DNA from: Pinus tabuliformis
Lineage: Eukaryota; Streptophyta; Pinopsida; Pinales; Pinaceae
NCBI GenBank assembly: GCA_031772625.1
Contig: CM062816.1
Location: forward strand, 630,247,269 to 630,311,268
DNA: 64,000 nt
Direction of reading: 5' to 3'
Below, piece after piece: positions 1 through 12,000 of this stretch. A program made the translations under genes and the position numbers. Position 1 is the first letter of the stretch; each line of letters begins with the position of its first letter. The notes beneath the pieces are model-generated. The model did not search any database and was not told the origin of the DNA. It worked only from the letters and a program-made list of their open reading frames with translations.

Positions 1-814
1 TCTAAAAGGGGTATTAATGTTCTCTTGATAAGATATACGAAAGTAGCATATGTGAGAGTGGAAATAAGTACGAGTGACACTAGAAAAAGAAATAAAAAGA
101 ATATAAAACACATGTGAAATTAAAGTGACACATGTAAAAAAAAAATAAGCAAAAACAATAGTTGAGAAACTTACCCAGAGAATGGTGCACTTGCAACCAA
201 GATTGTGCTCAAAGAATGCATAGAGCTCTAAAGAAAGTAATGAATATGAAAATGAGATCTAGGTTGGACTCCTTATATAGGGAGAGCACACATGCAATTA
301 GGTTTAATTTTTGTGAGTGAACTCAGTGCATGTCATAAAACTAGGAGACAAGGAAGAGTTGACTACTTGTAGAAGTGCGGTAGAATTGAATTAAGGAAGT
401 GTTCTCTCCTTGTCAATAAGAATTTCACACTAACTATTAATGAGAAGCACAAAATCACTATCAATAAGGAGTGCACAATCACTGTCTATAAGAATTACGT
501 AATGATTTTCTTTAGGAACTGCACAATGTCTATTAGGAAGAGGTGTGCTTGCTTGAATTTTGAGAGTGCAAACTATCTGTTAACAGGGAGTGTGCTAGGC
601 TTAGTTAGAGGAACTATTATCTAAGGGAATCGCAATCTAAGAATATGAATACAAGTATCTTCGACAATTATATTTTCTAAGGGAAGACTTTATCACTTAG
701 AAAACATGACGAAGCATGACATTAATGACTTGAAACGAAAGATGATGCGATTATAAGGGCGTTAAAAAATTTGAATGTATATTTTTTTTGGCGGGTATTG
801 TAATAGCTACAACA
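1..814 (-). repeat. LTR-like dispersed repeat, copy A (cut by window edge)
   Basis: This stretch aligns by eye, in the same orientation, with about 62,690-63,513. Shared landmarks include the block around 'gaatggtgcacttg' (181-194), 'gctcaaagaatgc', 'agagctctaaagaaa', and 'tatagggagagcacacatg' (277-295). Read on the minus strand it would begin TGTTGTAGC at 814, which resembles the TGT start of an LTR. The palindromic TATA-like 'ccttatataggg' would be its promoter region. No purine tract is visible next to position 814, so a solo or decayed LTR is likely. The other end lies outside the window. The repeat relationship is seen directly; the LTR interpretation is inferred. Confidence 0.55.
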
Positions 815-3800
815 TATATGTATGGTAGTTTACGAATCCCATATGGAATATTTCATAATGATATCATATTTACCTAACTCCTTAAATCAATATTTGACTC
901 ATAGAATATCTACTTGGATTTATATCCACTTTTAAAGGATGTTTCCTAATAGGAAATTTACAAACTAATACTTAATAATCTTTTGTTTCCTCCCGCTAAT
1001 CATTTTTTTTTATCATTTTACACATTAAACTACTAATATTAGGTACTATCTTAAGGCGTTGTGCATGTATCAATAAATTTCCTAACTTCACTGAAACTAG
1101 AGGAACAATTCACTTAAGGATAACATCCTTCTTTATGGCACCTATGTTGCACTCCCATCCATTAACCTTGCACCATAACCACATTAATGACTACTGAGTA
1201 ATACCAACTCTCTTAAATTTAACCAATATTTGATACTTTTCAGGGTCTTTAAATATTACATGAGGTGTGAGATGTGACATTCTTATGTCATGACATAAAG
1301 AAATATGTGATTTGAATATGATATTACAAAATTTTTAAAATATGGATGTAATATATTAGACATAAATCACATAAGGTAGATATTAAATTGCAAAACATAA
1401 AAAGAATGAATAGCCATTCATATAGACCTTGACTAAGTTGAACATAGAATTTTAGTGTCTTCTTATTTAATAGATAGTTTGTGAGATGTTATTTTTAGTT
1501 CCAACATAGTGAATTACTTGGCATAGTATGAATAATTTAACAAGTCATCAGTATTGGGTAAAAATTATTGATTATTGAGTGTAATCTTACTTAGATATTT
1601 GTAGTAGATACACATTCACCAAGTCCTATCCTTGAAGGGTACTATGACAATATGCAACCCACAAGGTGGGATGCTTTGTTGGACTAATCCCTATACCAAC
1701 AACTACAACCATTATTTCTTTGCTACATCCTCTTCTAGGGTAGATTATTTATAAACCCGACGTTTGGTAATGGAGAGTCAAGAAACAATTATATGTATTA
1801 TCTGAAATATCTCCGTGGTGGTATCCCTATAGGAAAGTTGAAAACTACACTATATGGTAATAAAAAATTCCCCAACTATTATCTCTACTCTTTCATACAT
1901 ACCTCTAAAGATACCTTTACTCTTATCAACTACTCCCTTAGTTGATTCCCTCTTCAAAGTAGGAGTATTAATTTTATACTAGAACTAAGAAAACAAAAAT
2001 TGTCTACATTTACCATAAAGGTATTTGGTTTTCCTTTGTACTCATTGATGATGAAAATTTTCTTACCCTTGATTACGTGGGATGAGTCTACCGTGTTAGT
2101 GAAGACTGCATCCCTCATTGAGTTTAGATACTTTGAAACACTACACCACACAACCCAATGTATATTATACATATTGCCACTTAACCAATCAAATTTGCAC
2201 TTACAGAAAATTTGATATTACATTCCTTAGTGATTGTTACCTTTTCATCCCCATCTACCCCTCTCAATTGATATGTGATCAAATGATCATGAACTCCCAA
2301 ACCATTTTTCTTACAGAATCTTCTATTATGAGGTTGCCCTTTGATATCCTCCTTGGTATTTTTGACCTAGATCATATTGAATACTATTGTATCGCATTCT
2401 CTTCCTTGTTATTAAGACTAGTCATAGTCACATATTTCGTATCAAAGTGTAGAAAACCTCCCCGTCCATAGTGTCGCTAATGTCTACCATGTTTCTTAAA
2501 TGCGTTCATAACATGTTGTTTTCCTTGGCATCCTTGTTAATTTTCTTTCTATTCAACTTTTGATGTAGCTTCCAACACTTGTATTTATTGTGACGACTAA
2601 TATTACCATGGTTTTAATGGTTGCTCAGATACTTGCACTGTTGTGTGATGACTTTCATGTTATTTTATTTCACTTTCTAATTATTCTTCCTATATTTAGA
2701 ATAATCATGGCAATATTTATGTCGAGAATATCTCAATTTTCCTTTATTATGTCATGTCTTATCAAGGTATAATGATTACACACATGCATGGTTAGTGATC
2801 CTAGGTTTGAAGAACATCACTGATTTTCAAATATGGCCATGTTGGTCCCCCATATATTTGAAGAGCCAAATTGGGTTCTTGGGAAATTACCTATCATATC
2901 ACCATTGTGCTAAATATAATTGTGTACTCTTTCACAATCTACCATTACCTCATGCCTAGGTGTAGTTAGCAAATCAATTGGTGTTTTACATAGTTCATAG
3001 AGTAAAACTAGGATATGAAGAGGATTTTATACACTCCCCACTTAAGTATTAATAGATTTCTCTCTTACCTTAATATCTCTTTTTGACTTTCTCGGCATGC
3101 CAGTGGATACCCATCTAGCTTTCACTTGGAAAATTTTGAAATCTTACACATTTTTTCTATATTGTTAACTCTAGAATACACTACTAATTGCTTCAACCAA
3201 TCACTCATCTTAATAGCATAAGTATGACCTCAATAAGTTTTTATGTCCACTTTTGTTTATATTTTAAATAGAGGTTGTGAATGAGTGATGGAGGTGGAAC
3301 ATATTTTCTCTTTTTTGGCCTCTCTATTTGAGTCCCTTTATGTCTTTAGGATGTCCTATATTCATTTATAATAAAAAATATAGGATGGAGCAACCAAACT
3401 CACCGAAATGATAAAACTTGTTTACTGGAGACAACGTGAGGATAGCCATGTTATTAGAGAGATCAACCACCTATTCTTCTAACCTCATAAATATATTTTT
3501 TTTCTACATCTAAACATTGGTACGACTAGAAGACCATGGCTAGGATTGTATCAATTTCTTATCAAGCCAATTCATGTGTCATGCAAAATCCCACACAAAT
3601 CACAAATAAATGTACTTTAATACTAAAAATATCTATAAACTACAATGGATATTCCATTGGAATAGCTTGTCCCAATAGATCTTACAATATTCTCAAATAT
3701 TTAATTATTCAATCTATTTCCTAAGGTCTCAAATTTACTATATTACTATATTAGTGCTCAAAGTTAAGGAAATAATAAAATTCTAAAAATTAAAGAATAA

Positions 3801-5100
3801 GAATATGAACACATTAATCATATAAATGGACACAAGGTGTGATAATTTATACCTGTTATGCGAGAAAACCTAATTAGATGGTGAAGTATAACCTCTACTT
3901 TCTTTTGTTTATTTATAAAAATGGAAATATAATTAAATGAGAACATTATATGGAGAAACCTTTTTGTTATGTCATTAATGGATTCTACAATATCTCAAAC
4001 CTCCTCTATTATCCTTTCACATGCCACTCTTAGATGCTCTACTGAATTAGGGAACAATTCCAATGCTTTATGAATGGAACTGTCTCTCTACCTAGTGGGA
4101 TTATGTTTGACATATCTTCATATCTATCTAGAGCTAAGGTCCTTCCATCCTCAATCTTCAATTACTGAAAAATTTTAGAACATTTGTTATCTTCTTCAAA
4201 TTTTACATTTAACTATCCCCGTATGGTTAGGTAATAGGTAGTGACATGACATCCTCTCAATACCATGGTGGTCAACAAGCTACTTATACTTGTAGGAACC
4301 ATAACCTCCCTCTACAAACTCCATTTGACATGTTTCTAAAAAAATTAGAAGGATCTCCGTGTGTAAAACAACATCAATAAACCATGAACTACAATAAACA
4401 AAATTGTCCATAGAAAATATGATTGGTTGGCTCAAAAGATCTTCCAAAAGTTTTTCAACCCTCAACTTCCAAATGAAAATCTATCACTAAAATGAAATAT
4501 GTAATAATTTTTTTCTAATTTTTCCATTCATAAAATCACAAATCATATATATTTCTAATCGCTAAAATAATCTTTCATATTTTTGAAATATTTAATTTTA
4601 AATAAGAAATTAAATAAACATAATTGTCATTATGTGAGAAGGCAATTATTAACATTTAGAATAATAAAACTTGACGAGTATTTAATGTTACTCCCACTTA
4701 AATTAATTAAATAACATAAAAATAGTAAAACGTGCTTTCATATTAATTTCCAATAAACGTGATTTGGAAATAAATTATTTACGAATATTATCCCTTTAAT
4801 ATTTAATATTTGCTTGAATATAGCATGCCTAAACCCAAAGCTTTTCTTTCAATCCTCTCACGTAGTATGATAACTGTCATCCCAATTATATGGGAAGAAT
4901 TATGTACAGATGTGTGTCATATATTTTTTTCAAAATATCAATTTAAATATATGATTTTTAATGTCAAGTTGAGAGGAATTTAAAAAATGAAAAATGAAAG
5001 AGAAGGCTTGAATGTACAGTTACAGTAAGAGATCTTCCACCGTTATCATCATTATTTAAGGTGAAATCGAGTAACTTACGTCATTACCTCGAGTAACTTA
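815..5100. other. AT-rich region without a supportable gene
   Basis: About 4.3 kb of AT-rich sequence holds only short stop-interrupted reading frames. The most protein-like trace is on the minus strand at about 3,950-4,465, where a 61-codon frame starting at 4,465 can be followed past several stops. I do not recognise its product. It could be the decayed interior of the element whose LTR is copy A, because both read on the minus strand, but I see no retroviral motif that proves this. Confidence 0.5.
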
Positions 5101-5179
5101 CCTCATTAAGGGTCTTGGTCCGGACCCGAAGTTTCGGGGAGTAAAAGATTTCTTTCTTTCTTCCTCTTCTAAGATCATC

Positions 5180-5991
5180 TTGATTCAAGAAACCATGCAT
5201 GCGCGACAGGATACCATTGCTTTCTTCAGACGCATGCTCCCGTCTTGGTATATTTTGGCAACAAAGGCATCAGAGCTATCCGGAGGGCTTGCTGTTCTTT
5301 GGGATCCGAGATGGATTTCGGCAAGAACCTTCCTATGTCTAGATTGTATATTGATTCTTTCCAAATTTCGTGATAGGGCAGCCTCGGTTCAAATTTTCAA
5401 CCTTTATGCACCCTATAAAGACCGATTTACATGGTGGAATTGTTCCTTTCCTCTGGGATTATGGAGATAGAATCCCTCCTCATTGTTGGAGATCTTAACT
5501 ACACATTGAGGCTAGATGAAGTATGGGGAAAAGGCAGGAAAATAGACCCTGTTGGTGAGATCATCAGGGAGGCACTTCTACAGTGAAACTTTGTTGATAT
5601 TTTCCCAAATTCTCTATCTCCTACATGGGACGATGGAAGATCAGGGGATGCTTATATTGCTAAAATATTAGATAGATTAATTATTCATGAAAAGTTTATG
5701 GAGGATCTCGGTCTGCCTAGCTCATATATTATTCTAGCTTTCATTTCTGACCACTGACCGATCTCCTTGCAATGGATGAATATGCATATTTGTAAAAACT
5801 ATCCTTTCAAGTTTAATATGATATGGCTTGAGGATGAGGACTTCAACAATATTTTCCAGGAAATGTGGAAATCTTATGATGCTCGGTTGGGGTCTTCCCA
5901 AACAGAATCTTTGATTAGCAGAATGAATGGGCTTCGGAAGAAGGTAAAAGAGTGGCAGGCTATTAAAAAACAATCTAATAGGCTAGGCTAG
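5180..5991 (+). pseudogene. LINE AP-like endonuclease remnant
   Basis: The first reading frame (96 codons from 5,180) includes 'GGLAVLWDP' and 'NLYAP', typical of the N-terminal half of the LINE APE-type endonuclease, which nicks target DNA for target-primed reverse transcription. After a frameshift near 5,460 the next frame shows 'GDLNYTL', matching the GDFN motif. It later reads 'SDH' followed at once by a stop (about 5,752-5,757), matching the conserved SDH motif. A further in-frame stop lies near 5,584. The final 74-codon piece (5,767-5,991) is the linker between endonuclease and reverse transcriptase. Recognition of the family is firm; the gene is non-functional. Confidence 0.75.
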
Positions 5992-6108
5992 AACTTCAAG
6001 AGATAGAGAAAGAAATTGGAAGCATTGCCAGTAGTATGTCTTCCCAAAATTTAACATGGGATTTTTGCTCTTGGTTACGGGAGTTAGAAAAAAAGGAAAC
6101 ATAAGCTA

Positions 6109-7489
6109 TTGTCCATTAAAGAAGCGACAAGGAGGCTTAAAAGCCGAGCCATTTGGTTAAAGGAGGGAAGCAAGAACATAAAATTCTTCCATCATTTTGC
6201 AAATAAAAGATGGGAAACAAATTCTATATGGCATATCAGGACTGTAGAAGGTCGTATACTACACTCACAAGAGGAGATCTCTAAAGAAGCTATTAACTTC
6301 TTCCAGAAAGCATACAGTCGGGATAGGCACATTGGAATAAATGATATTATGCCGGTCATCGAACCTTTCCCATGCATGTTTGATGTTGAACAAAATGATC
6401 GCTTATTTGTGGCTGTTACGAAGGAGGAATTATTGTCTATTATGAAATCTTTTAAAAAAGATAAATGCTCGGGCCTAGATGGATAGACCATCGACATTTT
6501 CATCCATTTCTTTGAGATGATGAAAAATAAAATATTGGGGATGGTTGAGGAGTCCAGAATGGGGGCGGAAATTAGTCATATCTTCACCTCTACCTACATT
6601 GCCTTGATTCAAAACAAAAGGGATACTCTTACTTTTTCAGATTTGAGACCTATATCCCTATGCAATACTATATATAAAATCATCTAAAAAATTATTGCAC
6701 AAAGTATCCGTGGCACTTTCTCTATTTTTATTACTAGAGAATAGCATGGTTTCTTAAATTGAAAAAATATTTTGGAAGCTATGGCTATAACACAGGAATG
6801 TCTCCATTTGATGCATAAAAAAAAAATTGGGGCAACCATTCTCAAAATTAACTTCAAAAAGCACTACGATTCCCTTGACTGGGGATTTCTGTGGTGTCTC
6901 CTAATTAAAATTGGGCTAAATGGTCAATGCACAAACTGGATAATGGCATGTGTGGAGAAGGTTAATTATGCCATTCTCATAAATGTTATTCCTACTACAT
7001 TTTTCACTGCTGCTAGGGGCCTCTGGCCGGGCTACTTCCTCTCTCCCCTTCTATTCATTCTAGTAATGGACACTCTCAGCCTACATATAAAAAGAGCTAT
7101 TTGTATGGGTAATTGCCGTCAACTTTCCATAAATAGGGGTAACAACTTCTCGCATAACATTTTCGTGGATAACATGTTACTTTTTGCTATGCTTTGTAGA
7201 CAGTCTTGACAAATTTTTCATGAAATTTTAAGATCCTTTCAAAGGGCGATTGGTTTGTGTATTAATGAAGGAAAATCATCTTTTCACTATGGGGATGTCA
7301 TATGAAAGATATGGAATATATTTCTCAACTCTTCAAGATACAAGAAATATTAATCAAAGAGGGAATGAAATATTTGGGCTATCATTTGAAGCCTTTGGCC
7401 TATTCCATAACAGACTGATTTTGGATCCTCAACAAATATTACAAAAGGATTTTAGGTTGGGAATTCAAATGCCTACCTTTGGCTGGTAG
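6109..7489 (+). pseudogene. LINE reverse transcriptase remnant
   Basis: Frames 6,109-6,486, 6,772-7,209 and 7,250-7,489 follow the plant LINE reverse transcriptase in order. Visible motifs are 'KSFKKDKCSGLDG', 'FSDLRPISLCN' (about 6,640-6,670), 'NFKKHYDSLDW' (the KAYDRVDW box), 'GLWPGYFLSPLLFILV' (the RQGDPLSPLLF box) and 'HNIFVDNMLLFA' (about 7,155-7,190). The last is the catalytic box, normally F-A-D-D; the second aspartate is Asn here, so activity would be lost even without the stops at about 6,484, 6,686, 6,741 and 6,760. A frameshift follows 7,209. Confidence 0.85.
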
Positions 7490-7669
7490 GATGATTCTCA
7501 CACAATCTGTACTTGCACAACTCATTGTTTATTGGGCACACCTTTTTTACATACTGTCGAGCATCATTAAAAAATTAAATAGTTTAATGGCAATCTTCAT
7601 ATGGGGGGCTGTAAGGAAAAACAAAATTTCCACCTTACCAAACTAACAAATATTACCTTCCCTTAAAAT

Positions 7670-8635
7670 ATGGGAGGTTGGGGCATTATGAACCTTCGTA
7701 GTTTTGGCTTGGCCCTATTATGTAAATCACTATGGAAAGTGGTACCTGGAGAGAGTTTATGGAGCTTTTCTATTAGGATAAAATATTTGGGAAACAGAGG
7801 TTTCACACATTGGTTCAGGAACAGAAGATTGAGACCCGCTCATGGCTCGGCTATTTGGAGGAGTTTCCAAAAGATACAACACTTCTTTTTCAAAAATCTA
7901 GTATGGAAATTTCAATCTGGCAACAACATTATGATCGGCCTTGATTCTATCATAGGTGTGGAGGAAGGTTACCTTATCCCTCAAAATATTTTAATGTTCC
8001 TTCAGCGAAAAGGTGTTTTTTCCTGGGCTCAGGTCATTCAGGGATGGCAGGGTGCCATACCGAGATGGAAATCTGCTATTGATCTGGGCCTTCGTGATCA
8101 AACTGTTGTCCAGTGGGATAAGGTAATTTGGAATATGAAGAGTGGTGGGATAATCAGGACCGAGGTAAAGGACAACATCGCATGGTGGGGTATGGGAGGC
8201 AGGATAAATGTCTTGGTCAAAGACATATATCTCTCCTTAGTTGTAGAACAACATGATAATATCGGGAAAATATTTCCACTTGCATTCTCGAAATTTGGAT
8301 GCCCATTAAAAGTAATTCTATTCTCTTGGATTGTATATCATAACAAAAACCTCACATGGACCAATCTACAAAAAACGAATTGTCATGGCCCCACTATCTG
8401 CTCTTTTTGTCTATCTAAGATAGAGGACAATATGCATATATTTCTTAACTGCATCCACTCACAGGACCTTTGGAAGAAGATGGCTTCTCACATCGGTTTC
8501 AACAACATATCCCATTCATCCAATATGGATGCATTTGAATGGTGGGGCTCCCAGAAAGTAATACTGAGACCTATTTGCCTTATAGTGTACTGGTTTGTGT
8601 GGAAATGGCGGAATAGAGCGATTTTCCAAAACTGA
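7670..8635 (+). pseudogene. LINE ORF2 C-terminal region with zf-RVT domain
   Basis: A 321-codon open frame carries the region between reverse transcriptase and RNase H in plant LINEs. It starts in the connector ('WGIMNLRSFGLALLCKSLWK', the usual 'GGLGI..L...N.ALL.KW.W' block). It ends in a zf-RVT zinc-binding module around residues 210-290, with 'CPLKVILFSW', then 'CSFCLSKIEDNMHIFLNC' and 'LWKKM'. The Cys-x2-Cys...His...Cys spacing is preserved. The frame stays open over ~960 bp although the neighbouring reverse transcriptase has several stops. The ATG is not a natural start, since this is an internal part of ORF2. Confidence 0.8.
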
Positions 8636-8710
8636 AAAGAGGATTTCAATCTCATATATGATAAGATCATCCCCTATTATCTCTCTATCCTCCCTTATAT
8701 TCCCCAACAA

Positions 8711-9211
8711 ATGAAACAAAAATCAAATGTAGCTGCCCCTACTCAGTTAACATATCCGAGGGCTCACTTTGATGGGGCTACAAAAGACAATTTGTGTGCA
8801 TGCGGAATTTACATCAACATCTTCAAAGACCAGTACTTTTCAATTTACTGGAATGGTGGCCCAGGGACAAGCAACAAAGCGGAGGCCATGGCATTATATG
8901 GTCTCCTTATTTTTTTCTCTTTTTTGAATACTGGCCCACTACAGATCTTCGGTGACTCAAAAATCATCATCGACCATGTGACTAGAAAACATTCAATAAA
9001 AAATGCTAATCTTTCTAGATGGATGCATAGGATCTCATCAATTTGGAAGACTTCTCTTTTCTCCATTTCACATGTAAAACTTTCACAGAATATGATTGTT
9101 GATGCGGTATCTAAGAGGGGCTTGTGGACTCAATGCGGAAAATGGTATCTGAGCATAACTATAGGGTCTATAATGCATCAAATTCAACCATTCTCCATGT
9201 CGGGTATATAA
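8711..9211 (+). pseudogene. LINE-borne RNase H domain
   Basis: The 166-codon frame is an RNase H fold of the kind acquired by plant L1 elements, which degrades the RNA strand of the RNA:DNA hybrid. The acidic residues are all recognisable: 'HFDGATK' (first Asp), 'NKAEAMAL' (Glu), 'IFGDSKIII' (second Asp) and 'IVDAVSKRG' (final Asp, usually ADALSK). It lies 76 bp downstream of the stop of the zf-RVT frame, in another frame, so it was originally part of the same ORF2. The domain itself looks intact but has no plausible expression on its own. Confidence 0.85.
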
Positions 9212-9511
9212 GAATACTTATCTATCATGTATGTATCATGAACATGTCATTTTATCATCGTCATATTCTGAGGTATCATGTTTTTAGTTTCCTTATTCTC
9301 TGTATAAGGGTCTATCTCTCTATCTATCAAGCTATTTAGATCTATCAGTAAATGCAGTCATGGATGACAGGTTAATATTTTCTGTAGCTTCATATATGGT
9401 AACTTTTTGTTATATGGCTAGGAAATATTGTCAATATTCCCTCTACACTATACTGTACATGATGATTGTCATAATATAAAAATATACAACTTTTTTCTTC
9501 TGAAAAAAAAT

Positions 9512-9858
9512 GTAAATCAACCAGTGATGTTTTATTTCAACGTGTCAATTATCCACTAAAGCCAATGCATATAAAACCAATAATAATGCTAATAATTAAG
9601 ATTGTCAACTCCTCGAAGTCAAAAAATGAAAACATTCTGCCATAACAGACGCAATAGTGAATTTCGAGACACTTGATGATTTAGTCTTCCAATGTTCCCG
9701 ATACCAATACCGGTCGATTATTTCAATAAAACCGCATGATTCCCGATGCGATAGTAGAGTGGCTGACAAGAGGAACTCTAAGAGAAGGAGCACGTGACCA
9801 GAGGCTAAAAGACCTTTTGACATATTAATTGGACTGAGGCCTTGAAATTGTATTTTAA
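9512..9858. other. Spacer between LINE and palindrome
   Basis: About 350 bp of unique-looking sequence. An 87-codon minus-strand frame (9,605-9,868) has no recognisable motif and runs into the repeat boundary. I see nothing else. Confidence 0.4.
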
Positions 9859-9998
9859 GTTTTAGCACTTATTTTATGGTTCGTGAAATTTTTTGTAGGT
9901 CAAATCTGCAATTTAATTAAAAATCCAAATCTTAGAAATATATTGTACCCGAATTTATTAATCCCCAAAATTATTTATTATAATTAAGGTTGAGTTTG

Positions 9999-10101
9999 CC
10001 CACGGGGCTTTGGATTGACGGTGAATGGGTGCACTGTTAAGGCACTCCTTGTGATAGGTCACTGGTTCAAATCCCGCATGGGTGCTTATACAAAAAAAAA
10101 A
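9999..10101 (+). mobile_element. tRNA-derived SINE-like insertion
   Basis: A ~100-bp insertion carries a perfect pol III B box 'ggttcaaatcc' (10,064-10,074) and an A-box-like 'tggattgacgg' (10,011-10,021). The 5' segment 'gcccacg' can pair with 'catgggt', as a degenerate acceptor stem would, and the insertion ends in an A-run. Near-identical 8-9 bp flanks ('tgagtttgc' at 9,991 and 'tgagtttac' at 10,102) look like a target-site duplication. The right arm (32,090-32,105) has the uninterrupted sequence, so it is the empty site. The T and D stems are too poor for a working tRNA gene. Confidence 0.7.
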
Positions 10102-10139
10102 TGAGTTTACATAAATCTAATTATGGTTAATCCAATCAG

Positions 10140-10830
10140 ATTGCTCTGTACCTATAGAGTCCAGATTATAGGGATATGATAGGGCTATGTCTAGTGTGCT
10201 ATATTCTTTCAAGATCGGGTTGCTGAGAATTAATGGAACATTATTGCCATTGGGCAATGGGGACTACGGACTATAGGGATATGACAGGGCTATGGCTAGT
10301 GTGCTATATTCTTTCAAGATCTGATGGTTGAGAGTTAATGGAACACTATGGGCATTGGGCAATGGAGACTACAGACTACATGGATATGACAGGGCTACAC
10401 CACGTTGCACAGCTAGCTAGCATGCTATATTCTTTCAATATCTCGTTATTGATTTAATGGAACATTATTGCCATTGGGCAATGGGGTCTCCAGACTATAG
10501 GGGTATGACAGGGCTATGGCTAGTGTGCTATATTCTTTCAAGATCAGATGGTTGAGAGTTAATGGAACACTATGGGCATTGGGAAATGGAGACTATAGAC
10601 TACAAGGATATGACAGGGCTACACCACATTGCACAGCTAGCTAGCGTGCTATATTCTTTCAAGATCTGGTTATTGATTACATAATCTAATGACTAGTTGT
10701 TGAGAAATAATGGAACATTATGGGCATTGAGCAATGGGGACTACAAGGATATGCCATGCCGCACAGCTGGCTAGTGTGCTATATTATTTCAAGATCTGGT
10801 TATTGATGACATAATTTAATGACCTATTTA
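10140..10830 (+). repeat. ~115-bp tandem repeat, six copies (left arm)
   Basis: The anchor 'gctatattctttcaagatc' or a one-base variant occurs at about 10,197, 10,303, 10,424, 10,526, 10,650 and 10,777, giving a spacing of 102-127 bp. Each unit also carries 'tatgacagggcta' and 'ttaatggaaca'. The corresponding right-arm place (about 31,880-32,060) has only two units. The array therefore expanded on the left or contracted on the right after the arms formed. Confidence 0.85.
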
Positions 10831-10984
10831 CTAGCATTGGATTTCACTCTCATGGGAAACAACTTTAGGAATTCACACACTTTGTCCTTTCTCATCTAAC
10901 CATATGTGGTTTGATGAATTATGTGTTATATGGTCTTACATTTTCCTCTGTGATTGCTCTTTCTTGTTAATTGGGAAAAGCAAT

Positions 10985-12000
10985 AACATCCTTGCAATAT
11001 TTTAATTTATCCTACTGCACTGTTGAATTTGTTTTTACCCTAGTGCAGTGTTTAGTGTTGAATTTGTTAGCCTCTGAATATGGCATGCTTAAAAACTACT
11101 AGACTAGTTATTTTATTGTAGAACCTAAAACATACTTACACGTTATGTAAAATTTCAATGGTATATAGCCCTGGGGAAATTTTGAAGTAAATTAAGGCGT
11201 GGTTGCTTTTGATTTTGTTTTTATCCTACTGCAATGTTGAATTTGTTAGCCTTTGAATATGACATAATTTCTCGTTCAAAACTGCGAGATAGGTGGTATA
11301 AGCCTATGAGGTATGTACTCTTTATTTACTTATGTCATTAGTTTGTTGTAAAACCTAAAAAATACTTACAAGTTATGTAAAATTTGATATGTTATACAAC
11401 CCCTCAGGAAATTTTGAAGTAAATTAAGGCATGTCATTAGTTTATTGTAACACCTAAAAAATACTTACAAGTTATGTAAAATTTGATATGTTATACAACC
11501 CCTCACGAAATTTTGAAGTAAATTAAGGCATGGTTTCTTTAAAATTTGTTTTTACCAGAAGTAAATTAAGGCGTGATTTCTTTTGAATTTGTTTTTACCC
11601 TACTGCAGTGTTGAATTTGTTAGTCTCTGAATATGGTATACTTTCTCATTCAAAACTGCTACACTGGTGGTATCAACGTATGAGGTATGTACTCTTTATT
11701 TATTGTAAAACCTGAAAAATACTTACAAGTTATGTCAAATTTAATATGGTATATAGTCCTCGAAGAAATTTTGAAGTAAATTAAGGCGTGGTTACTTTAT
11801 TTACTTATGTAGTTAGTTATTGTAAAACCTAAAAAATACTTACTGTAAGTTATATGTAAATTTTGATATGTTATACATACCTTCATGAAATTTTGAAGTA
11901 AATTAAGGTGTGATTTCTTCTAACCAGAATAGGGAGCCCCTCAAGAAATTTTGAAGTAAACTAAGACGTGATTTCTTCCAACTAGCTTGGGGAGCATCTC
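10985..12000 (+). repeat. Degenerate multi-copy module, arm region 1
   Basis: A module of very roughly 200-270 bp recurs four to five times. It contains 'gaatttgtttttaccctact', 'gcctctgaatatggcat', 'gaggtatgtactctttattt', 'acctaaaaaatacttaca' and 'gaaattttgaagtaaattaa'. Reverse-complement copies fill 29,200-30,150 in the right arm. No coding potential was seen. Confidence 0.7.

Larger units (their letters stand above)
5100..9510 (+). mobile_element. Decayed plant L1-type LINE with RNase H
   Basis: One plus-strand series of homologous pieces runs endonuclease, reverse transcriptase, zf-RVT zinc-finger region and RNase H, the order seen in plant L1-clade LINEs. Stops and frameshifts interrupt the series throughout. 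A short A-run (9,502-9,511) follows the last coding piece and may be the 3' tail. No target-site duplication was found, so both ends are approximate. There are no LTRs on either side. The element cannot encode active protein. Confidence 0.85.

Noticed and set aside
1954..2471. Overlapping frames on both strands (72, 71 and 117 codons)
   Set aside because: No motif was recognised, the frames are mutually overlapping, and their composition is typical of AT-rich noncoding DNA.
9999..10101. Candidate tRNA gene
   Set aside because: It has a perfect B box, but the T and D stems pair poorly, a poly(A) tail follows, and a target-site duplication flanks it, so a SINE fits better.
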